Shown here: piece after piece, positions 56,994 to 64,000 of the stretch | Layout of the letters: each line of letters opens with the position of its first letter | Position numbering within the stretch: position 1 is the stretch's first letter | Assembly: GCF_029338195.1 (NCBI RefSeq) | Contig: NZ_CP119779.1 | Location: forward strand, 1,426,001-1,490,000 | DNA: 64,000 bases | Source: Haloarcula litorea | GTDB taxonomy: Archaea > Halobacteriota > Halobacteria > Halobacteriales > Haloarculaceae | Reading direction: 5' to 3' | The notes under the pieces: model-generated | What the model saw: only the letters and a program-made list of their open reading frames with translations | Database searches by the model: none | What the model was told of the DNA's origin: nothing | Position numbers and translations under genes: made by a program

Positions 56994-57574
56994 CAGCTCT
57001 CACCGGCTTCCGCCGTGCTGGCCTCTCGCTTCTCCCGTTCCTCCTGGAGCCAGCCGTGCTTGCCCAGGCCGACCTGCTTGGCCGTCAGGCCGATCTTCGA
57101 GTCCCGGGGGTTGCGCTCGTCGATGCTCTTGGTGACGATGCGGGCCCGGACGGCGTCGCCGGTCCCCAGCGTCCGGTTGGACTCCCGGGAGGCGAGCTGC
57201 TGGTTCTCCTCGTCGTAGGCGAGGTACTCGTCGGAGATCTGCGAGACGTGCAACAGGCCGTCGACCGGCCCGATGCCGACGAAGGCCCCGAAGTTGACGA
57301 CCTCGACGACCTCCCCGTCGACGACCTCCTGCATCTGGGGGTCGAAGGTCAGCGCGTCGAACTCGGCCTCGTAGTAGACGCCGGGCTCGTTGGGCAGGAC
57401 CGCCCCGTCGCCGATGTCGTGGACCTCGATGACGGAGACGACGCTGCCGACGTCCTCGTCCATCCGGCCCTCGAGCTTGTCCTGCAGGAGCTTCTTGACC
57501 ATCCCCGGACTCACGTCCGCAAGGTGGCGTGGCGGCACTTCGACCGTATCGCGGAGACGTACCCGTTTGTACAT
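56993..57574 (-). CDS. rpoE1: DNA-directed RNA polymerase subunit E' (Rpo7)
   Basis: A 193-residue Rpo7. The N-terminal RNP-like tip domain is about residues 1-80 (MYKRVRLRDTVEVPPRHL), and a C-terminal S1 domain at about 80-170 carries DGEVVEVVNFGAFVGIGPVDGLLHVSQI. It forms the polymerase stalk with Rpo4 and binds nascent RNA. One base separates it from the upstream PIN gene and one base overlaps spt4, so the operon is tightly packed. Confidence 0.97.
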   Translation of the reverse strand: MYKRVRLRDTVEVPPRHLADVSPGMVKKLLQDKLEGRMDEDVGSVVSVIEVHDIGDGAVLPNEPGVYYEAEFDALTFDPQMQEVVDGEVVEVVNFGAFVGIGPVDGLLHVSQISDEYLAYDEENQQLASRESNRTLGTGDAVRARIVTKSIDERNPRDSKIGLTAKQVGLGKHGWLQEEREKREASTAEAGES

Positions 57575-57575
57575 G

Positions 57576-57953
57576 TTATGGTTGAGTGATACCCAATTTG
57601 TCCTGGCCCCTTAAACTAATTACCGGAACGCCCGCGTTGAGCAGGCGGCGTTTCAGGGGCTTGTCGTTCGTGACGGCGTGTGTCGCGTCCGCCTCTGTCG
57701 CCAGTTCCAGCACCGCGTCGTCGGCGTAGTCGGCCTCGGTCGCCCGGACCGAACACCGGTCCAGCAGGTCCCGGCCGACCGAGGCGGCGGTGGCCTCGAC
57801 GCCACTGCCGTCGGCCAACTTCTCCAGTTCGTCGCGGACGGCCGCGGGGGCGACGTAGTCGCGCTCGACCGACAGCAGCCTGTCCAGTTCCTCGAACAGC
57901 CGCACGTCGCACTCGACCGGCATCATCAGGGCGTTCGTGTCCAGCACGATCAT
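57576..57953 (-). CDS. PIN-domain ribonuclease (Utp24/Fcf1-like)
   Basis: A 125-residue PIN domain. Conserved acidic residues are Asp5 (VLDTNAL), Glu42 in [10 protein letters not shown], Asp78-79 in [11 protein letters not shown], and Asp97 in [12 protein letters not shown], forming the usual metal site of a 5'-nuclease-like RNase. It sits between eIF2 gamma (ATGA overlap) and rpoE1 and is not next to a VapB-type antitoxin, so a housekeeping RNA-processing role such as rRNA maturation, as for Utp24/Fcf1, is more likely than a toxin. Confidence 0.88.
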   Translation of the reverse strand: MIVLDTNALMMPVECDVRLFEELDRLLSVERDYVAPAAVRDELEKLADGSGVEATAASVGRDLLDRCSVRATEADYADDAVLELATEADATHAVTNDKPLKRRLLNAGVPVISLRGQDKLGITQP

Positions 57954-59182
57954 CCACGCAGCGTGCCGACGCCGATGAGCCGCCAGCGCGCGCCGACCCG
58001 GCGGTTGATGGCGATCTTCGCGCCGTCCTCGGCACAGACCGGGCGCTTGAGCGCCACCTCGCACTCGCCGTCGCGGGCGCTGGTGACCGAGCCGACGGTG
58101 GTGGCGGTGCCGATGGTCAGCATCAGCGGCTCGCCCGTCGAGATCTCCTCGACCTCGCCGCCGTCGTCGCCGACGATCCGTTCCAGCAGGTCCACGTCCA
58201 TCGTGAACTGCTCGTGGGTCGGCGGGAGGCTGCCGGGCGGGCCGGCGACCTGTCCAGCGAGCGCGTCGCCCTTCGTGATCGAGGGGTCGAGGCCGGTGCC
58301 GACGCCGAGCAGCCCGCCCGGCGTCACCTGGTCGACGAAGTCGCCGCCGGCCTGGAGCGACCGCACCGTCGTGGTGACGGGCCGCCACTCGGTCTGGCCG
58401 CCCTCCTCGACCTCGCGGCCGGGGCGCAGCTCGACCTCGTCGTCGGTCTCCAGCTGTCCCTGGACGAGCGAGCCGCCGAGGACGCCGCCCAGCAGGTCCT
58501 CCCAGGTGGTGCCGGGACGGTTGATGTCGAAGGAGCGAGCGACCATCATCCGGGCGTCAGCCTCGGGGTCCCGGTCCGGGGTGGGGATCTCGCGCTCGAT
58601 GGCGTCGATGAGCAGGTCGACGTTGGCCTCCTGCTGTGCGCTGATCGGGACGATGGGGGCGTCCTCGGCGACGGTGCCCTCGACGAACTCCTGGATCTGG
58701 CGGTAGTTCTCGCGGGCGCGCTCCTGGTCGACGAGGTCGACCTTGTTCTGTGCGACGACGATGTTGTCGATGCCGATGATGTCCAGCGCCGAGAGGTGTT
58801 CCTCGGTCTGGGCCTGTGGCACCGGCTCGGTCGCCGAGACCACCAGCACCGCGCCGTCCATGATGGCCGCGCCCGAGAGCATCGTCGCCATCAGCGTCTC
58901 GTGGCCGGGCGCGTCGACGAACGACACCGTACGGAGGTGGTCGGTGTCGACGTCGTGGTCCTCGCAGTGCTCTTCGACGGTGAAGGCGTCCGGTTCGTCC
59001 TCCTCGGGACAGCGACGGAACGTGGCGTCGGCGTAGCCGAGCCGGATGGAGATCCCGCGCTTCATCTCCTCGGAGTGCTGGTCGGTCCACTCGCCGGACA
59101 GGGCCTGCACCAGCGTCGTCTTCCCGTGGTCGACGTGGCCGACGAGTCCGATGTTCACCTCCGGTTGTTTGTTCGATGTCAT
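57950..59182 (-). CDS. Translation initiation factor aIF2 gamma subunit
   Basis: A 410-residue translational GTPase that carries initiator Met-tRNA to the ribosome with the alpha and beta subunits. G1 is [10 protein letters not shown] (14-23), G3 is [10 protein letters not shown], and G4 is AQNKVDLV. The zinc-knuckle region of other aIF2 gammas has only two cysteines here ([18 protein letters not shown]). C-terminal beta-barrel domains follow. It is the first gene of a five-gene operon linking translation initiation with transcription elongation. The TATA-like ggcttatca (complement of 59222-59230) lies about 40 nt upstream. Confidence 0.97.
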   Translation of the reverse strand: MTSNKQPEVNIGLVGHVDHGKTTLVQALSGEWTDQHSEEMKRGISIRLGYADATFRRCPEEDEPDAFTVEEHCEDHDVDTDHLRTVSFVDAPGHETLMATMLSGAAIMDGAVLVVSATEPVPQAQTEEHLSALDIIGIDNIVVAQNKVDLVDQERARENYRQIQEFVEGTVAEDAPIVPISAQQEANVDLLIDAIEREIPTPDRDPEADARMMVARSFDINRPGTTWEDLLGGVLGGSLVQGQLETDDEVELRPGREVEEGGQTEWRPVTTTVRSLQAGGDFVDQVTPGGLLGVGTGLDPSITKGDALAGQVAGPPGSLPPTHEQFTMDVDLLERIVGDDGGEVEEISTGEPLMLTIGTATTVGSVTSARDGECEVALKRPVCAEDGAKIAINRRVGARWRLIGVGTLRG

Positions 59183-59321
59183 CTCGAGAGTAATCTTGGT
59201 GGAGATTCGCCCCGTGGGACTGATAAGCCTACTGTTTGCGCCGCGTCGCGGCCGCTCGGACGACTGCCGTCCCCGGGTCGCGGTCGCGAACGGGCCGCCG
59301 GTGTGGCGGCCCCGACCCGCC

Positions 59322-59645
59322 TCAGTGCGTGGGATCGTTGACGTACATCGCCATCACGTAGGCGTCCGCGGCCGCGGCGACGGGCAACAGATACGCCAGG
59401 AACGTCAGCGACGGGACGGCGACGACGAGGACCGCGGCGAACGCGACGGCCCCGCCCAGCCACGCCAGCCCGCGCCGGACCTTGCCGACGTACAGCTGGC
59501 CGGCACCGGTGAGCAACACCGACAGCACCACCGCCAGCCACGGGCGCTTGTGCGGGGTCGGCTCGTGGCCACACTCGCGACACTCGTCGGACAGCGCCGG
59601 CAACTGCGCACCACAGGCGCTGCAGTACTCGCGGTCGGAGGGCAT
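59322..59645 (-). CDS. Zinc-ribbon membrane protein
   Basis: A 107-residue protein. An N-terminal zinc ribbon (YCSACGAQL and ECRECGHEP) is joined to two or three hydrophobic helices from residue 36 on. The segment [25 protein letters not shown] resembles TM2-domain turns. The combination suggests a membrane protein with a cytoplasmic metal site. Function unknown; such proteins are common in haloarchaea. Confidence 0.78.
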   Translation of the reverse strand: MPSDREYCSACGAQLPALSDECRECGHEPTPHKRPWLAVVLSVLLTGAGQLYVGKVRRGLAWLGGAVAFAAVLVVAVPSLTFLAYLLPVAAAADAYVMAMYVNDPTH

Positions 59646-59692
59646 CGTCGGCTGTCTCGGCGGGGCCGCGAATATGTCTTCTGGGGCCGTCC

Positions 59693-60094
59693 TCAGCCGC
59701 CCGCCAGTTCGCGGATCAGCGCGGCGAGTTCCTCGTACTGGGCCGTGTCGGTCCGTTTCTGCATGTACGACGCGCCGGCCTCCCGGGCGGCCCCGGCGAC
59801 CTCCTCCCCGCCGGCCTGCGTGAACAGCACGAACTCGGCGTCGGTCTCGGCCCGCTCTATGAGCGACAGCCCGTCCAGCATCGGCATCTCGTAGTCCGTG
59901 ACCACACAGTCGAACGACCCGTCCAGCCGCTCGATCGCCGTCGTCGGCGCGGCGGTGTGTGACACGTCCAGACGCCCGTCGACGTGTTCGAGGTACTCCG
60001 CGACCAGCGCTCCCATCGTCGGCTCGTCGTCCACCACCAGCACTCGATACTCCGTCCCCTCGTCCACCTCGACGCCTGCCGTGACCGTCCCCAT
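59693..60094 (-). CDS. Response-regulator receiver-domain protein
   Basis: A 133-residue stand-alone receiver domain. The acidic pocket is VVDDEP, the phospho-acceptor Asp lies in CVVTDYEMPMLDGLSL, and the conserved Thr/Lys positions are in FTQAGGEEV and YMQKRTD. There is no output domain, as with many haloarchaeal receivers that act through phosphorelay or partner proteins. A TATA-like gatttatgtcc on its strand is about 27 nt before the ATG, supporting this start. Confidence 0.9.
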   Translation of the reverse strand: MGTVTAGVEVDEGTEYRVLVVDDEPTMGALVAEYLEHVDGRLDVSHTAAPTTAIERLDGSFDCVVTDYEMPMLDGLSLIERAETDAEFVLFTQAGGEEVAGAAREAGASYMQKRTDTAQYEELAALIRELAGG

Positions 60095-60188
60095 ACGCGC
60101 TCGGCTACGGACACCTCGGACATAAATCGCCGACAGCTCTTTCACGGCCTGAAACCGCGCTCGGTAAGGGTCACATCTCTCACAGATA

Positions 60189-60200
60189 CGCAGTTCTGCG
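60189..60200. promoter_or_regulatory. Palindrome at the HTH/zinc-ribbon gene promoter
   Basis: cgcagttctgcg (5-bp arms around tt) lies just upstream of the TATA-like cccttttgg (60203-60211) of the gene at 60235, inside the divergent region with the receiver gene. It is a candidate operator for autoregulation by the wHTH protein; binding is inferred only. Confidence 0.4.
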
Positions 60201-60234
60201 AACCCTTTTGGCCCCCGCACCGGACACTAGTCGT

Positions 60235-61113
60235 ATGGCGCGTGCAGACGACCAGTCCGGCGGCGTGGTCGACCCGGCCGAGGCGTTCGGCGTCGTCGCC
60301 AGCGAGACGCGGCTGGACATCCTCGAGGCGCTCTGGCGGGTCGACGAGACGCCCGTATCGTTCTCCGCGCTCTTCGACGAGGTCCCCCTGTCGGACAGCG
60401 GCCAGTTCAACTACCACCTCCAGCAGCTCACCGGCCAGTTCGTCGCCGACGGCTCGGACGGCTACCGCCTCCGACGGGCCGGCGCGCAGGTGATCCGGGC
60501 GCTGCGTGCCGGGACGTTCACCCACCGGCCCGACGTCGACCCGATCCCGGTGGCCGGGGCCTGTACCCGCTGCGGGGGCGAACTGGCGGCCGTCTACGCG
60601 GACGAGCAGTTCGCCATCGACTGCCGGGACTGCGGGACGGCCCACGGCGAGTACCCGTTCCCGCCCGGCGGGCTCGTCGACCGCGACCCCGAGGAGATCG
60701 CGCAGGCGTTCGCCGAGCGGGTCCGGCACCTCCACTGCCTGGCCGCCGACGGCGTCTGCCCGGAGTGTGCCGGCCGGATGGCGACCGAGATCACGCGCGA
60801 GGGCGACTGCTGTCTGGACGTGGCCGTCCGCGCGGAGTTCACCTGCCAGCGGTGTCGCCACCGACTCTGTTCGCCCGTCGGCCTCTCGCTGCTGGACGAC
60901 TCGACGGTCGCCGCCTTCTACGACGACCACGGCGTCGACCTGGCCGCCCGCCCGTACTGGACGCTCCCGTGGTGTGTCGACGACGAGTACACCACCGTCG
61001 CCTCGACCGACCCCTGGCGGGTCCGGGTCCGGGTCCCCGTCGCCGACGAGGAGCTCCGCGTCACGCTGGACGGCGACCTGCAGGTGGTCGACCACGAGCG
61101 GCGGGGCTGCTGA
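60235..61113 (+). CDS. ArsR-type HTH regulator with zinc-ribbon sensor region
   Basis: A 292-residue protein. Residues 10-85 form a winged helix (SETRLDILEALWRVDE through SGQFNYHLQQLTGQFV). The rest has cysteine pairs typical of zinc ribbons: CTRCGGELAAV then DCRDCGTAHGEYPFP, and CPECAGRM then CQRCRHRLCSPVGLS. This matches a haloarchaeal regulator family with a C-terminal metal-binding region. What it senses is unknown. It is divergent from the receiver protein and 41 nt upstream of the DUF5787-type gene, possibly one operon. Confidence 0.85.
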   Translation: MARADDQSGGVVDPAEAFGVVASETRLDILEALWRVDETPVSFSALFDEVPLSDSGQFNYHLQQLTGQFVADGSDGYRLRRAGAQVIRALRAGTFTHRPDVDPIPVAGACTRCGGELAAVYADEQFAIDCRDCGTAHGEYPFPPGGLVDRDPEEIAQAFAERVRHLHCLAADGVCPECAGRMATEITREGDCCLDVAVRAEFTCQRCRHRLCSPVGLSLLDDSTVAAFYDDHGVDLAARPYWTLPWCVDDEYTTVASTDPWRVRVRVPVADEELRVTLDGDLQVVDHERRGC

Positions 61114-61154
61114 CCGACGACGGACCTTTCTCCCTGCACCACCACCGTCCGCCC

Positions 61155-62105
61155 GTGCGGGAGTTCGGCTTCGAACTGGCGCTGTGTGCCCACCTCGAAC
61201 GCGAGGGCCGCCTCGTCAGCCGACAGCTCGGCGGCGCGGTCCACGGCCGACGCGTCCTCGACACCGTCGTCGTCGAGCCCAGCGACGCCTTCCCCGACCG
61301 CGCCGCCATCACCCCCGAGCGCATCCCCGCGGCGGCCGTCGAGGCGGACGTGGGACCGGGGCGGGCCCGGTACTGGAAGGACGCCTTCGACTGCCACCCG
61401 GACCGCGCCGAGCGGGCCGTCGAGACCGCCGTCGAACGCGGGTTCTTCGAGCGCGAACGCCGCGGCGGCCGGACCTACGTCCGGCAGACGGCCCGCTACC
61501 CCGACTGGGTCGAGGGCATCACCGCCGTCGAGAACAAGCCCGACCTCGACCGGCCGGGCGACCTCCAGCGGCAACTCCGGACCGACGTCTCGCTGGGGCT
61601 GGTCGACCGGGTCGTGCTGGCGACGAGCGACTACGTCACCCGGGCGCACCTGAACCGCATCCCCGACGCGGTCGGCGTCTGGCGGTTCGACCCCGAGACC
61701 GACGACCGCGAGGTGGTCCGGGAGCCGACGCCGCTGGGGACCGACGAGGCGGGCGTCGAGCTGCTGGAGCGGTCGCCGTCGCGGGCAGAGATCCGGACCG
61801 TCGACGCCGAGACCAAGGCCCGGGCGCGCCGCCGGCTCGCCGAGCGGGCCTACGGCAAGGGGTGGCGGAGCTTCGACTACCCGGCCTGCCAGCGGTGCGA
61901 ACCGGACGGCGACGGCCTACCACGCTGCGCGTGGAAGGGTCGACCGGTCCGGGCCAGCGACGAGTGCGGCCCGGACTGCGAGGGATACGACCCGGCGGAC
62001 CCGCCCGCTGTCGACGGCGACGCCCTGCGGGCAGAGCGGACGCCCTGGGACCCCGACCCGCCGGGGCGGCAGCGCCGGCAGTCGGGGCTGGACCGCTTCG
62101 GCTGA
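61155..62105 (+). CDS. DUF5787-type protein with nuclease-like motif and cysteine cluster
   Basis: A 316-residue haloarchaeal protein, starting at GTG, of a family I know only as DUF5787. The segment YPDWVEGITAVENKPDL (115-131) has PD-x8-ExK, and LQRQL follows at 137-141, as in PD-(D/E)xK nucleases. One cysteine is near the N-terminus (Cys11) and a cluster is C-terminal (Cys245, Cys248, Cys258, Cys271 and Cys275). One N-terminal plus three C-terminal Cys is the Fe-S layout of Cas4, AddB and Dna2, though here C-x2-C-x9-C replaces C-x2-C-x5-C. Nuclease activity is inferred. Confidence 0.8.
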   Translation: MREFGFELALCAHLEREGRLVSRQLGGAVHGRRVLDTVVVEPSDAFPDRAAITPERIPAAAVEADVGPGRARYWKDAFDCHPDRAERAVETAVERGFFERERRGGRTYVRQTARYPDWVEGITAVENKPDLDRPGDLQRQLRTDVSLGLVDRVVLATSDYVTRAHLNRIPDAVGVWRFDPETDDREVVREPTPLGTDEAGVELLERSPSRAEIRTVDAETKARARRRLAERAYGKGWRSFDYPACQRCEPDGDGLPRCAWKGRPVRASDECGPDCEGYDPADPPAVDGDALRAERTPWDPDPPGRQRRQSGLDRFG

Positions 62106-62114
62106 GCCGGCGGG

Positions 62115-62405
62115 TCAGCGAGACCGCTGGTCCCCGGCGTCGCGCCCGCCGTCACGGGCGCTCGGGTCTCCCCCCCGCTCCGTCCCGGGTGCCTCCGCGG
62201 CCACTCGCTCGGCGTGGCCCGTCCGCGCGCGGTAGTTCGCGGCCGTGGCGATCGTGACGCCGGCGACCACCCCGACGACGAGGAGCCAGTCGACCCGGCC
62301 GACGAACAGCCGGAGGCCGACTGCCGCGAGCGCGCCGGCGACCAGCGCCGACCCACCGGTCTCCGCGAGGCCGCGCCTGTCCATGGGGACAGCGTGTGTG
62401 GCCAT
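62115..62405 (-). CDS. Small membrane protein with acidic tail (96 aa)
   Basis: A 96-residue protein with two hydrophobic helices (about 18-34 and 38-56) and a charged, probably disordered tail (about 60-96). The start may be the ATG at 62405 or at 62384 (MDRRGLAETG). No family recognised. Its stop lies 9 bp from the stop of the DUF5787-type gene, convergent. Confidence 0.6.
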   Translation of the reverse strand: MATHAVPMDRRGLAETGGSALVAGALAAVGLRLFVGRVDWLLVVGVVAGVTIATAANYRARTGHAERVAAEAPGTERGGDPSARDGGRDAGDQRSR

Positions 62406-62468
62406 CCGACAAAGGTGTACCGTCGGTTTTGCGACGTGATACGGATCGTCGTAGATTATGCCCGGATA

Positions 62469-62490
62469 GCGCCGACCCCGGGGTCGGCGC
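62469..62490. terminator. Perfect 22-bp palindrome
   Basis: gcgccgacccc followed directly by its reverse complement ggggtcggcgc, 11 bp per arm with no spacer. It lies 28 bp past the stop of the MBL gene on the minus strand and upstream of the small membrane gene. It could act as a terminator hairpin for the MBL transcript or as a protein-binding site; there is no T-run. Confidence 0.45.
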
Positions 62491-62517
62491 GGACCGGGAC
62501 ATCGCTACACGTATGAG

Positions 62518-63393
62518 TCACAGCGAGAACCGCTCGCCGTCGACGGCGACGTCGTCGGCGAAGGCCCGCTCGGGCGGGACGAAGTGGGCGGTGTGGACGA
62601 TCCGGTAGTCGTCGGCGTCGATCCCGGCGGCGAAGTCCCGCGCGCCGGAGAGGGTCATGTGCTTGGTGCCGAACGTCCGCGGGACCCCCTCGTCGTCGTG
62701 GTGTGTGCCGCCCTTCGGGTGGTGCTCGCAGGCCTCGGCGTGGACGATCCCCTCGACCAGCGCGAGGTCGGCCCCCGACAGCGCCGCCGTCGAGCGCTCG
62801 GGGATCTCGTAGGCGGTGTCGCCGGAGACGGCCAGGACGGCTCCCGTCTCGACGTCCTCGACGCGGAGGCCGTAACACAGCAGCGGCGGGTGTTCGACGG
62901 GGACGAGCGTCACCTCGAAGCCGGCGACCTCGAAGGGCTCGTACGGCGTCCGGGGGTGGACCGAGACGGTGTCGAGGTAGTCGTACCGGCTCCGGATCCC
63001 CGCGGCGACGCTCTCCCCGGTGACCGGGTCGGTCTCGTCGGCGGCGGACACCGGCAGGTCGTCGAACAGGCGGTAGGCGTTGCCCAGGCCGTCGAGGTGG
63101 TCGAAGTGGACGTGGGTGACGACCGCGGCGTCGGGCAGCGGGACGCCCTCCCGGAGGAACTGGTGGCGGAAGTCCGGGCTGGCGTCGACGAGCAGGGACC
63201 CGCCGGCCGCACTCTCCAGGTACAGCGAGAACCGGGAGCGCTCGACGCCGCCCGAGGGGTCGACGCCCCGTTCGCGCAACCGCTCGCGGAGTTCCGCGTC
63301 CGGGTCGCGGGCGCGCTCGCAGGTGGCACAGTCACAGCCGACCGTCGGCGTCCCCGTCGTGTCGCCGGTCCCCAGCAGCGTGACCTCCATCAC
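62518..63393 (-). CDS. MBL-fold metal-dependent hydrolase (PhnP/RNase Z-like)
   Basis: A 291-residue metallo-beta-lactamase-fold protein. It begins EVTLLGTGDTTGTPTVGCDCATC, where the Cys pair resembles the extra zinc site of PhnP. The metal motif is THVHFDHLDG near residue 94, followed by Asp in VSGDTAYE and a final His in VHTAHFVP. It is therefore likely a phosphodiesterase acting on cyclic nucleotides or RNA ends. An ATG directly after the first (63390) is equally possible as start. Confidence 0.9.
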   Translation of the reverse strand: MMEVTLLGTGDTTGTPTVGCDCATCERARDPDAELRERLRERGVDPSGGVERSRFSLYLESAAGGSLLVDASPDFRHQFLREGVPLPDAAVVTHVHFDHLDGLGNAYRLFDDLPVSAADETDPVTGESVAAGIRSRYDYLDTVSVHPRTPYEPFEVAGFEVTLVPVEHPPLLCYGLRVEDVETGAVLAVSGDTAYEIPERSTAALSGADLALVEGIVHAEACEHHPKGGTHHDDEGVPRTFGTKHMTLSGARDFAAGIDADDYRIVHTAHFVPPERAFADDVAVDGERFSL

Positions 63394-63447
63394 CCGACGG
63401 TGCGGGACGGAGGTGGGTAAGCCCCTCGCTTCCCGTCGACCGGCCGG

Positions 63448-64000
63448 TCAGGCGTCGTCGCCGTCCGAGCGGTCCGGTTCGTCCCGGCCACCGGCGGGCG
63501 TCCCGTCGTCGCCCGTACCGTCCGCACCGTCGCCGGCGGACTCGAACTCCGAGACGGCGATGAGCAGGCGTCCGTCGTCCAGCGCGGTCACCAGCTTCGA
63601 CTCGGTGAACGTCGATCCGTCGGCACGCTCGCCCTCGCTGCGGCCGCTCCACTGCCCGCCGGACTCGACGACCGGCAGGACGTGCGTGCGGATGTGTTCG
63701 ACCTCGGCGTCGGGGTGGAGTTCCGTCCAGTGTTCGCCCGTCAGTTCCTCGGCGTCGTAGTCGTACAGCGAGGCGTAGTGGTCGTCGACCTCGTCGAACC
63801 GCTCGTCGCGGCCGACGACGGCCACCCCGTCCAGTTCCGTCTCCGCCTCGGGGTCGAACTGCCCGTCGCCGTCGACCGCGTGCTCGACGCGCCGGAGCAG
63901 CATCGTGTAGCCGTCGACGCCCCGCCCTTTCGCGAGGTAGTCGGTGACGCCGGCCTCGACGATGGCCGGCGCGATGTCGTCGGTCGCGGTCCCGGTGAAC
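63448..64000 (-). CDS. Receiver-PAS signalling protein, C-terminal part (cut by window edge)
   Basis: The gene continues past the right end. The visible part begins with the end of a receiver domain (FTGTATDDIAPAIVEAGVTDYLAKG, with the conserved Thr and Lys regions), then a linker VDGYTMLLRRVEHAV, a PAS domain (VAVVGRDERFDEVDDHYASLYDYDAEELTG through FTESKLVTALDDG), and a 35-residue disordered acidic tail. There is no kinase domain after the PAS, unlike many haloarchaeal REC-PAS-histidine kinases. Signal unknown. Confidence 0.85.
   Translation of the reverse strand, partial: FTGTATDDIAPAIVEAGVTDYLAKGRGVDGYTMLLRRVEHAVDGDGQFDPEAETELDGVAVVGRDERFDEVDDHYASLYDYDAEELTGEHWTELHPDAEVEHIRTHVLPVVESGGQWSGRSEGERADGSTFTESKLVTALDDGRLLIAVSEFESAGDGADGTGDDGTPAGGRDEPDRSDGDDA

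Noticed and set aside
57576-57953. VapC-type toxin of a toxin-antitoxin pair
   Set aside because: No small antitoxin gene is adjacent, and the gene is embedded by overlaps in a conserved housekeeping operon.

Overview
The window is chromosomal DNA of a halophilic archaeon (class Halobacteria). The evidence is the very G+C-rich coding sequence, acidic proteins, TATA boxes about 25-30 nt upstream of many start codons (leaderless transcripts), and a marker set of thermosome, proteasome beta, TBP, Spt4/RpoE', eIF2 gamma, MC1 and EndA. The rRNA operon has the order 16S - tRNA-Ala(UGC) - 23S - 5S - tRNA-Cys(GCA). The 5S gene looks like Haloarcula 5S from memory, so family Haloarculaceae is possible, but this is not proven.

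Layout. 1-4.3 kb: a cut-off Tat lipoprotein, a wHTH/membrane-protein pair, psmB, a KH protein, a cupin, an AAA ATPase and a mini zinc ribbon. 4.5-7.5 kb: thermosome and a thiolase. 7.6-12.2 kb: a dipeptide-type ABC transporter split into divergent units (permease C plus two ATPases on the minus strand, permease B on the plus strand) with no binding protein nearby. 12.3-17.8 kb: small membrane proteins, an AEC carrier, a degenerate kinase and a TetR-MATE efflux operon. 17.9-19.8 kb: divergent lrp/glnA. 21.2-27.9 kb: the 2-oxoacid dehydrogenase complex (E1a, E1b, E2, E3) with lipoyl synthase upstream. 28.3-41.5 kb: an HTH regulator, a Brr2/Mer3-like helicase, a NucS-N-domain/zinc-finger protein, endA, trpS, pheS-pheT, pyrD and an AbrB-like protein. 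41.7-48 kb: MC1, then the rRNA operon with tandem promoters, processing stems and an internal promoter. 48-54.8 kb: thioesterase, subtilase, hisG, gamma-glutamyltransferase, MFS and tbp. 55-59.2 kb: a tRNA methyltransferase and the eIF2 gamma - PIN - RpoE' - Spt4 - dephospho-CoA kinase operon. 59.3-64 kb: two-component proteins, an HTH/zinc-ribbon regulator, a DUF5787-type protein, an MBL hydrolase and a cut-off REC-PAS protein.

Most notable observations: (1) a 360-bp in-frame block of about 40% G+C inside trpS, set in an otherwise G+C-rich gene; (2) a 26-codon leaderless ORF ending in Phe-Gly-Phe-Phe-Phe upstream of pheS, followed by an 11-bp hairpin, which resembles a phenylalanine attenuator leader; (3) a PD-(D/E)xK motif plus one N-terminal and several C-terminal cysteines in the DUF5787-type protein, a pattern like Cas4/AddB/Dna2 Fe-S nucleases; (4) palindromes placed at the promoters of the AbrB-like gene, glnA/lrp and the HTH/zinc-ribbon gene. 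No CRISPR array, insertion sequence or prophage was seen.
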